In this document: positions 57,750 through 64,000 of the stretch, piece by piece | How positions within the stretch are numbered: the first letter of the stretch is position 1 | Layout of the letters: the number at the start of each line of letters is the position of its first letter | Assembly (NCBI RefSeq): GCF_900110655.1 | Contig: NZ_FOEQ01000002.1 | Coordinates: 1-64,000, forward strand | DNA from: Pseudomonas soli | GTDB lineage: Bacteria > Pseudomonadota > Gammaproteobacteria > Pseudomonadales > Pseudomonadaceae | Direction of reading: 5' to 3' | DNA length: 64,000 bases | Notes under the pieces: model-generated | Database searches by the model: none | What the model was told of the DNA's origin: nothing | What the model saw: only the letters and a program-made list of their open reading frames with translations | Made by a program: the position numbers and the translations under genes

Positions 57750-59671
57750 TACTCCGATTCTTGGCGACCACGCCGGGAAACCGCTTGCGACAGCAGCTCA
57801 GCGAACTGCGCGACGGGCATCGAGCCCAGGTCTGCGCCTTCGCGGGTGCGCACAGCGACGGTTTGCGTTTCGACTTCGCGATCCCCTATAACCAAAAGAT
57901 AAGGGACCCGCAGCAACGTATGCTCGCGGATTTTAAAGCCGATCTTCTCATTTCTCAAGTCCGACTTGGCACGGAATCCGCTACCATTCAGGGCTTTTTC
58001 CACCTCGAGGGCGAAATCGGCCTGTTTGTCGGTGATGTTCATGATCACGGCCTGGGTCGGGGCGAGCCAGGCCGGGAACACGCCGGCGTAGTGCTCGATG
58101 AGCATGCCGATGAAGCGTTCGAACGAACCGAGGATGGCGCGGTGCAGCATCACCGGGCGCACGCGGCTGTTGTCTTCGGCGATGTAGCTGGCGTCCAGGC
58201 GCTCGGGCAGGTTCGGGTCGTACTGCAGGGTACCGCACTGCCAGTTACGGCCCAGGCAGTCGCGCAGGGTGAACTCGATCTTCGGGCCGTAGAAGGCGCC
58301 CTCGCCCGGCTGGTATTCCCACTCCAGGCCCGACTCGTTCAGGGCGTCGGCCAGCGCGCCTTCGGCGCGGTCCCACAGCTCTTCGGAGCCCACGCGCTTG
58401 GCCGGACGGGTCGACAGCTTCATGGCGACGTCGGTGAAACCGAAGTCCTTGTATACGTCCAGGGTCAGCTTGATGAAGTCGGCGGCTTCCTTCTTCACCT
58501 GGTCTTCAGTGCAGAAGATATGCGCGTCGTCCTGCACGAAGCCACGCACGCGCATGATGCCGTGCAGCGCGCCGGAGGGCTCGTTGCGGTGGCAGGCGCC
58601 GAACTCGGCCAGGCGCAGCGGCAGGTCGCGGTAGGACTTCAGCCCCTGGTTGAACACCTGCACGTGGCACGGGCAGTTCATCGGTTTTACCGCGTAGTCG
58701 CGGTTTTCCGACGAAGTGGTGAACATGTTCTCGGCGTAGTTGGACCAGTGGCCGGAACGCTCCCAGAGGATGCGATCGACTACCTGCGGGGTCTTGATTT
58801 CCTGGTAGCCGTTTTCGCGCTGGACCTGGCGCATGTACTGCTCGAGCACCTGGTACACGGTCCAGCCGTTGGCGTGCCAGAACACCATGCCCGGGGCTTC
58901 TTCCTGCAGGTGGAACAGGTCGAGCTGCTTGCCGATCTTGCGGTGGTCGCGTTTTTCGGCTTCTTCGATGCGCTGGATATAGGCGGCCAGCTGCTTCTTG
59001 TCGGCCCAGGCGGTGCCGTACACGCGTTGCAGCTGCTCGTTCTTGGCATCGCCGCGCCAGTAGGCGCCGCTCAGTTTGGTCAGCTTGAACGCTTTCAGGA
59101 AGCGAGTGTTAGGCACGTGCGGGCCACGGCACATGTCGACGTATTCTTCGTGGTAGTACAGGCCCATGGCCTGTTCATCCGGCATGTCCTCGACCAGGCG
59201 CAGCTTGTAGTCTTCGCCACGCTGGGTGAACACGTCGATGACTTCGGCGCGCGGGGTCATCTTCTTGACGACGTCGTAGTCCGTGTCGATCAGCTGCTGC
59301 ATGCGCTTTTCGATGGCGGCGAGGTCGTCCGGGGTGAAGGGACGCTCGTAGGCGATGTCGTAATAGAAGCCTTCGTCGATCACCGGGCCGATCACCATGC
59401 GGGCGGTCGGGTACAGCTGCTTCACTGCGTGGCCGATCAGGTGCGCGCACGAGTGACGGATGATCTCCAGTCCCTCTTCATCTTTAGGGGTGATGATCTG
59501 CAGGGTGGCGTCGTGGTCGATCTTGTCGCAGGCATCGACGAGCTTGCCGTCGACCTTGCCGGCCAGGGTGGCCTTGGCCAGGCCTGCGCCGATCGAGGCG
59601 GCGACTTCGGCTACGGATACCGGCTGGTCGAACGTGCGTTGACTGCCATCGGGAAGAGTAATAACGGGCAT
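57749..59671 (-). CDS. thrS: Threonyl-tRNA synthetase
   Basis: A 640-residue class II synthetase. The TGS domain ([20 protein letters not shown]) is followed by the second N-terminal editing domain ([14 protein letters not shown] contains the HxxxH). The catalytic core includes [11 protein letters not shown] (Zn Cys) and the C-terminal anticodon-binding domain ends the protein. The length is that of Pseudomonas ThrS. AGGAGAGGAGG precedes the chosen ATG. Confidence 0.95.
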   Translation of the reverse strand: MPVITLPDGSQRTFDQPVSVAEVAASIGAGLAKATLAGKVDGKLVDACDKIDHDATLQIITPKDEEGLEIIRHSCAHLIGHAVKQLYPTARMVIGPVIDEGFYYDIAYERPFTPDDLAAIEKRMQQLIDTDYDVVKKMTPRAEVIDVFTQRGEDYKLRLVEDMPDEQAMGLYYHEEYVDMCRGPHVPNTRFLKAFKLTKLSGAYWRGDAKNEQLQRVYGTAWADKKQLAAYIQRIEEAEKRDHRKIGKQLDLFHLQEEAPGMVFWHANGWTVYQVLEQYMRQVQRENGYQEIKTPQVVDRILWERSGHWSNYAENMFTTSSENRDYAVKPMNCPCHVQVFNQGLKSYRDLPLRLAEFGACHRNEPSGALHGIMRVRGFVQDDAHIFCTEDQVKKEAADFIKLTLDVYKDFGFTDVAMKLSTRPAKRVGSEELWDRAEGALADALNESGLEWEYQPGEGAFYGPKIEFTLRDCLGRNWQCGTLQYDPNLPERLDASYIAEDNSRVRPVMLHRAILGSFERFIGMLIEHYAGVFPAWLAPTQAVIMNITDKQADFALEVEKALNGSGFRAKSDLRNEKIGFKIREHTLLRVPYLLVIGDREVETQTVAVRTREGADLGSMPVAQFAELLSQAVSRRGRQESE

Positions 59672-60007
59672 GGCGCCTCCTCTCCTAGTGGTGACCCCTA
59701 CCAAAGGTCACGTGGGTTGGGATGAGCCAGTACAAGATCCGCCCTGCCTTTCCCGCGGGAAAGCCTGCCTCACAGTGGCAGAGACCTTTCGGCCTGCCAG
59801 GGACGAACCAGAGTGACTGGAAGGTATAAAAAGAAATGCGCCCGCACAGGGCGTGGTGCAAGGGAGGCATGCTAGCACGGGGCTAGAGCGGCCGGCAGAA
59901 ATATTTGGAATTTACGCCGTGGAGGTGAACTCTTGCGGAAAATTTCCTATCAGACTTTCTGAAGCAACCTACTCTTGATGAGACCATTAACCAAGGAGTG
60001 TCCGGTT
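59672..60007. other. thrS leader and divergent region with hairpins
   Basis: This 336-bp region has no gene. On the thrS side three short hairpins are visible: GTGACC/GGTCAC (59691-59711), an 8-bp-arm palindrome CTTTCCCG/CGGGAAAG (59748-59763) and TGGCAG/CTGCCA (59776-59799). They suggest a structured thrS mRNA leader, possibly for autoregulation as in E. coli, but the fold is not obviously tRNA-like. I could not find a certain promoter. Confidence 0.4.
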
Positions 60008-60310
60008 ATGCGACTTCAGTCCCTTCTGGCTGCCTGCGCCGCGAGCGCCCTGCTGCTGCCCCTGGCTGCCAACGCAGGCGATTTCCCCGCCGGCAAGGAA
60101 GCGTCCTATATGGCGCAGTGCCAACAAGTGGCGAGCGGCCAAGGCGTGGATGCGGCAACAGCCAAGAAGCACTGCGAGTGTGGTGCCCAAGCCATCAAGA
60201 AGAATTTCAACGATAAGGAGATCGAGGACCTCGACAGCCAGGACGGCGTAGACGCCAAGCTGATGCAGAAGGCTCAGCATGTGGTCCAGGCCAGCTGCAA
60301 GCCAAAATAG
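60008..60310 (+). CDS. Small secreted protein of unknown function
   Basis: A 100-residue protein with a signal peptide (residues about 1-23, ending ANA). The mature part has four Cys (in YMAQCQQ, KKHCECGA and ASCKPK), suggesting disulfides in the periplasm. I do not recognise the family. AAGGAG lies 9 nt before the ATG at 60008, which also exposes the signal peptide. Confidence 0.65.
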   Translation: MRLQSLLAACAASALLLPLAANAGDFPAGKEASYMAQCQQVASGQGVDAATAKKHCECGAQAIKKNFNDKEIEDLDSQDGVDAKLMQKAQHVVQASCKPK

Positions 60311-60473
60311 GCCGGATTTTCCGGCGTTCCGTCGCATCTTTTGCCTTGGATCAACATCCGGCGAAGGTAATAGGCGCTAGATGCGAAGAATTAGACTATA
60401 GTGTCGTCGGTGCCACTGAAGCTTAGGCGACACTGCACCCCGATAAAAAATCATGTTTCTGGAGATTCACCCC

Positions 60474-60686
60474 ATGTCCAATCGCCAAACCGGCACCGTC
60501 AAGTGGTTCAACGATGAAAAAGGCTTCGGCTTCATCACTCCTCAAGGCGGCGGCGACGACCTGTTCGTACACTTCAAGGCTATCGAAACCGACGGTTTCA
60601 AAAGCCTGAAAGAAGGCCAAACTGTTTCCTTCGTTGCCGAAAAAGGCCAGAAGGGCATGCAGGCTGCGCAGGTTCGTCCGGAGTAA
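60474..60686 (+). CDS. Cold-shock domain protein (CspA family)
   Basis: A 70-residue single cold-shock domain. The RNP1 motif KGFGFI and RNP2 motif LFVHF bind RNA or single-stranded DNA. It starts [23 protein letters not shown], typical of Pseudomonas Csp/CapB-like proteins. The earlier Met in frame lies in the leader, so 60474 is preferred. A strong terminator follows. The roughly 160-bp upstream region may hold a long 5' UTR. Confidence 0.9.
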   Translation: MSNRQTGTVKWFNDEKGFGFITPQGGGDDLFVHFKAIETDGFKSLKEGQTVSFVAEKGQKGMQAAQVRPE

Positions 60687-60702
60687 TTTTCGGATAGCTG
60701 CA

Positions 60703-60731
60703 AAAAAACCCGCCCTTGTGGCGGGTTTTTT
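60703..60731 (+). terminator. Rho-independent terminator of the cold-shock gene
   Basis: Twelve-bp arms AAAAAACCCGCC and GGCGGGTTTTTT flank a 5-nt loop, ending in a T-run. It lies 16 bp after the cold-shock stop codon. Confidence 0.9.
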
Positions 60732-60810
60732 ATTGGGCGCCTGCCAAGGCAGGCTGGGCCCATGTGCGCTGCCGATCAAGCGCGACAGTGGCCAGGAGGG
60801 CCACCATCCC

Positions 60811-62238
60811 ATGGCAATGATCGAACTACACGGCCTGGGCTTGTTCCATGGCCGCAAACACCTCTTCAGCGAACTCGACGCGCGCATCGAATGGGGGCAG
60901 CGCATCGCCATCATCGGCGACAATGGCAGCGGCAAGTCGTCATTGCTGCATTTGCTGCAGGGCGGCCTGGCACCCAGCGAGGGGCACATGGAGCGCCACG
61001 GCGGTTTGCGTGTCGGCCATGTGGCACAGGTACTGGGCGGCGAGTCGTCGCTCAGCGGCGGCCAGCGTGTCAACCAGGCATTGAGCCAGGCACTGGCCCT
61101 GGACCCCGACCTGCTGCTGCTGGACGAGCCGACCAACCACCTGGACGCCGCCAACCGCCGCTCGCTGTCACGCATGCTCGAGCATTTCCACGGCGCCCTG
61201 GTGCTGGTGACCCACGACGTGGCGCTGATGAACCAGACCTGCAACACGCTCTGGCACTTGCACAACGGGCGCCTGGACGTGTTCAACGGCAGCTACGCCG
61301 ACTACATGGCCGAGCGCGACCTGCAGCGCGGCTTGCTCGACAAGCGCATCGCCGAGGTGCGCCGCGCCCGCGACGACGCCCACGACTCACTGATGCAGGA
61401 ACAGGCCCGCGCCGCCGGCGCCCGCAAGCGTGGGGCCAAGGCGATCCAGAACAGCAAGTGGGCTACCGTGCGCTCGCCGACCAAGCTGGGCCGCGGGAAC
61501 ACCACGGCCGGGCGCAAGCAAGCGCAGATCCTGCAGCAACAGCGCGAGCTCGGCGAACAGCTGGCCGAACTGCGCCCGGAGCCGGTGATCGTGCCACGCT
61601 TCCATCTGCCGGCGACGGGCCAGTCATCGCGGGTGCTGATCCAGGTGCGTGACGGCTGTGTGGGCTACGCAGACACAGCGGTGCTCAACGGCATCGACCT
61701 GCAGCTGGACGGCGGCGAACGCCTGGCCCTGACCGGCAACAACGGCAGCGGCAAGTCCACCCTGGCGCGGGCGATCCTCGGCGATCCACGGGTCTGGCGG
61801 CGCGGCGACTGGCTGCTGCCGGCGCCCGAGCAGATCGGCTACATCGACCAGCACTACGCCACCCTGCCTGCCGACGCCAATGTGCAGGAAGCCCTGTCGC
61901 GACAAGTGCCGGATTGGCCGCTGGAACAGTTGCGCGCCCACCTTGCAGACTTTCTGTTCCGCCATGCCGATGCGGTGCAGGCGCCGGTGGCGGGCTTGTC
62001 CGGCGGCGAGAAGGCGCGCCTGTCCCTGGCCTGCATCGCCGCGCGGCCGCCGCAGCTACTGATCCTCGACGAGCCGACCAACAACCTCGACCTGCGCATG
62101 CGTGCCCACCTGCTGGAAGTGCTGGTGGTTTACCCCAACGCGCTGCTGGTTATTTCCCACGACCGGGACTTCCTCGACGGCCTGGGCATCGACCGTCACT
62201 TTCACTGCGTCAGGGACCACTCGGCCAAAGGCCAGTAG
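60811..62238 (+). CDS. ABC-F family ATPase
   Basis: A 475-residue soluble protein with two ABC nucleotide-binding domains and no membrane part. Walker A motifs are GDNGSGKSS and GNNGSGKST; signatures are LSGGQRVNQ and LSGGEKARL; Walker B motifs are LLLLDEPTNHLD and LLILDEPTNNLD. A basic linker (about residues 195-260) could contact tRNA or rRNA. Such proteins act on the ribosome in translation or antibiotic resistance. AGGAGG precedes the ATG at 60811, and its 3' end overlaps the converging thpR gene. The exact member cannot be assigned. Confidence 0.85.
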   Translation: MAMIELHGLGLFHGRKHLFSELDARIEWGQRIAIIGDNGSGKSSLLHLLQGGLAPSEGHMERHGGLRVGHVAQVLGGESSLSGGQRVNQALSQALALDPDLLLLDEPTNHLDAANRRSLSRMLEHFHGALVLVTHDVALMNQTCNTLWHLHNGRLDVFNGSYADYMAERDLQRGLLDKRIAEVRRARDDAHDSLMQEQARAAGARKRGAKAIQNSKWATVRSPTKLGRGNTTAGRKQAQILQQQRELGEQLAELRPEPVIVPRFHLPATGQSSRVLIQVRDGCVGYADTAVLNGIDLQLDGGERLALTGNNGSGKSTLARAILGDPRVWRRGDWLLPAPEQIGYIDQHYATLPADANVQEALSRQVPDWPLEQLRAHLADFLFRHADAVQAPVAGLSGGEKARLSLACIAARPPQLLILDEPTNNLDLRMRAHLLEVLVVYPNALLVISHDRDFLDGLGIDRHFHCVRDHSAKGQ

Positions 62239-62747
62239 CGGCCCTTGCGTGACTCGTACAGGGTGAAGTGGCGGGCGACGAGGTGGAACGTCGGCGCCTC
62301 GCCCGCCTCCGGCAATGGCTCGCGAAAATCCCGGGACAGGGTCAGGTGCGGCCGGTACTCACGCACCGACGGCTCGATGCCCAGCGGCAGCAGCGCCTGC
62401 TGCAAGTCGTACACCAGCTGGCGCAGGGCCAACGGCGCCTGCGCCGGCGCCAGCACCAACGCCGAAGCCCGCGGCCATACCTGCAACTGGTCCAGGACCA
62501 GGCGCAGCTTGGCTTCAGGAAGCCGCAGTGCATCCACTACGGCGCACACCGCCGGCACCTGGGCGGCATCGACATCGCCCAGGAACAGCAAGGTGACATG
62601 GAAGTTCTCGCTGGGCACCGGCTTGCCGCTGCGCAAGCCCAGGCCACGCCGCCACTGGCTGATGCCACGGCGCTGTTCTTCGCCCAGTGACAGGGCGAAA
62701 AACAGCCGCTTGAAGGGAGCCCCGCTGGGGCGTACATCCTGGATCAT
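62202..62747 (-). CDS. thpR: RNA 2',3'-cyclic phosphodiesterase
   Basis: A 181-residue 2H phosphoesterase. The two catalytic HxT motifs are HVTLLFLG and HLTLSR. The start at 62747 is the Met before RLFFAL, the first strand of the fold. Homologues hydrolyse 2',3'-cyclic phosphates and were first named 2'-5' RNA ligase (LigT). It overlaps the ABC-F gene's end by 37 bp on the other strand. Confidence 0.85.
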   Translation of the reverse strand: MIQDVRPSGAPFKRLFFALSLGEEQRRGISQWRRGLGLRSGKPVPSENFHVTLLFLGDVDAAQVPAVCAVVDALRLPEAKLRLVLDQLQVWPRASALVLAPAQAPLALRQLVYDLQQALLPLGIEPSVREYRPHLTLSRDFREPLPEAGEAPTFHLVARHFTLYESRKGRYWPLAEWSLTQ

Positions 62748-62963
62748 CGGGAGTTCCTTGCTGGATGGACGTCCACCCGATTGTAAACGCCGGGTCGCCA
62801 GAAAATACCCGCACATACGGATGAATCGTTTGCGCAAGCTGTAGGCCATGCCACCTAAGTCGGGCGGTTTTGTCGTAACAATAAGTACAAACCCGCGCCA
62901 CGATTGTTTATGCTGGCTGGCTTACGCCATGGCGCATGGCCATTTTTCGACAAGTAAACGTCC

Positions 62964-63863
62964 ATGAAAATTGCACTCGTACTGATCTTCGTCCTCTCGA
63001 TCGCCTATGTTCACCTGCGCGGTCGGGTACGTCACAAGCTGACCCGCCAGCTGGGCGACCACTCCAGCTTCCTGGCCCCGGTCAACGCCTTCCTGTACCT
63101 GTTCTCCAAGCACCCGGCCAAGCCTTACCTGCCGGTCAGTGCCTTCCCCGAGCTGCAGGTACTGCAGGACCACTGGCAGGAGATCCGCAAGGAAGGCCAG
63201 CAACTGCTGCAGGCCGGCGAGATCAAGAAGTCCGACAACTATGACGATGTCGGCTTCAACTCGTTCTTCAAGACCGGCTGGAAGCGCTTCTACCTGAAGT
63301 GGTACGGCGAGAGCCACCCCTCGGCGATGACCCTGTGCCCACGTACCACCGAGTTGCTGCAAGGCATCGGCACGGTCAAGGCGGCGATGTTCGCCACCCT
63401 GCCGCCGGGCGCCAAGCTGGTGCGCCACCGCGACCCCTACGCCGGCTCGTACCGCTACCACCTGGGCCTGGACACGCCCAATGACGATGGCTGCTACATC
63501 GACGTGGACGGCGAGAAGTACTCCTGGCGCGACGGTGAGGGCGTGGTGTTCGACGAGACCTACATCCACTACGCCGCCAACACCACCGAGCACAACCGCA
63601 TCATCCTGTTCTGCGACGTCGAGCGCCCGCTCAAGTACCGCTGGGCAGCCGCGTTCAACCGCTGGTTCAGCCGCAACGTGATGGCCGCCGCCGCCGCGCC
63701 CAACGACGCCAATGACAAGACCGGGGGTATCAACCGCCTGTTCACGCGCATCTACAAGATCCGTGAGCGCGGCAAGGCCATGAAAAAGCGCAACCGCACC
63801 CGCTACTACCTGGAGAAGTGGGCAGTGGTCGCGGCGCTGGTACTGGTGTTCATCTACATCTGA
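62964..63863 (+). CDS. lpxO: LpxO-like lipid A hydroxylase (aspartyl/asparaginyl beta-hydroxylase family)
   Basis: A 299-residue Fe(II)/2-oxoglutarate dioxygenase. An N-terminal membrane anchor (about residues 2-18) is followed by the catalytic domain. The Fe ligands include the His in KLVRHRDPYAGSYRYHLGLD (HxD) and the later His in FDETYIHYAANTTEHNRIILFCD. A C-terminal membrane segment (about residues 283-298) closes the protein. LpxO adds a 2-hydroxyl group to a lipid A acyl chain on the inner face of the membrane. Pseudomonas has two paralogues; I cannot say which this is. Confidence 0.8.
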   Translation: MKIALVLIFVLSIAYVHLRGRVRHKLTRQLGDHSSFLAPVNAFLYLFSKHPAKPYLPVSAFPELQVLQDHWQEIRKEGQQLLQAGEIKKSDNYDDVGFNSFFKTGWKRFYLKWYGESHPSAMTLCPRTTELLQGIGTVKAAMFATLPPGAKLVRHRDPYAGSYRYHLGLDTPNDDGCYIDVDGEKYSWRDGEGVVFDETYIHYAANTTEHNRIILFCDVERPLKYRWAAAFNRWFSRNVMAAAAAPNDANDKTGGINRLFTRIYKIRERGKAMKKRNRTRYYLEKWAVVAALVLVFIYI

Positions 63864-63878
63864 TCCGGACGTCGTCCT

Positions 63879-63929
63879 CGCGGGGCAAACCCGCTCCTGC
63901 CAACAGTGGGAGCGAGCTTGCCCCGCGAG
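63879..63929. repeat. REP pair downstream of lpxO
   Basis: Inverted REP units with core GCGGGGCAAACCCGCTCC and GGGAGCGAGCTTGCCCCGC, 3' of lpxO. The last 70 bp of the window show no gene; AAGGTGAAGA at the very end may be the ribosome binding site of the next gene. Confidence 0.75.
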
Positions 63930-64000
63930 TGTTTTCTCCGCTGCACACCCCGTCTTCGACTAGCCTGAAAGCTCCTGTTGCCAACCTGACAAGGTGAAGA

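Noticed and set aside
57761..59725. Plus-strand open frame of 654 codons
   Set aside because: It is the antisense shadow of thrS.

Overview
The window is chromosomal DNA of a Pseudomonas, most likely the P. putida group. This is inferred from the high GC content, the syntenic block thrS-infC-rpmI-rplT-pheS-pheT-ihfA-merR-tRNA-Pro(GGG), a complete mannitol/arabitol operon (mtlEFGKDYZ with mtlR), and many REP elements with a GCGGGCTTGCCCCGC-type core. About 50 protein genes, one tRNA gene and several regulatory structures can be supported.

Left part (1-15.4 kb): metabolic and transport genes. These are a DUF2784 membrane protein, trans-aconitate methyltransferase, a GABA-type permease with a divergent MocR-type regulator, an operon for an MHS transporter, an M20 amidohydrolase and a histone-deacetylase-like amidohydrolase, and a LysR regulator. 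A large periplasmic multicopper oxidase (McoA/MofA-like, candidate Mn(II) oxidase) follows, preceded by a textbook sigma-54 promoter. A SCO-cytochrome c fusion lies just downstream.

Middle (15.5-37.5 kb): a UPF1-like SF1 helicase, metY, a membrane protein, and two convergent proteins with PD-(D/E)XK nuclease signatures. Next are an amino-acid oxidase and a ThDP 2-keto-acid decarboxylase that overlap by ATGA and look like an L-arginine to 4-guanidinobutyraldehyde module, a DUF3077-like gene, mtlR and the mtl operon.

Accessory region (37.6-52.2 kb): the most unusual part. It starts with a compact, overlapping hxsD-hxsB-hxsC-hxsA cluster (the His-Xaa-Ser system). Two radical-SAM maturases sit beside a secreted precursor carrying six uninterrupted His-Xaa-Ser triplets and a C-terminal peptidoglycan-binding-like domain. 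The chemistry is unknown. A YaaW-like/coiled-coil fusion protein, a secreted protein-lipoprotein pair, a small PD-(D/E)XK-like protein and two DUF3077/DUF6124-type genes follow. One of those two shares a 75-bp promoter module with the DUF3077-like gene 19 kb away and has a long, highly structured 5' leader. A ScoMcrA-like HNH endonuclease and a low-GC Hachiman defence pair (hamA/hamB) abut tRNA-Pro, separated from it by a 29-bp-arm perfect palindrome.

Right part (52.2-64 kb): conserved housekeeping genes for translation and IHF, a secreted small protein, a cold-shock protein, an ABC-F ATPase, thpR and a lipid A hydroxylase (LpxO-like). No integrase, transposase, CRISPR array, rRNA gene or replication origin was found.
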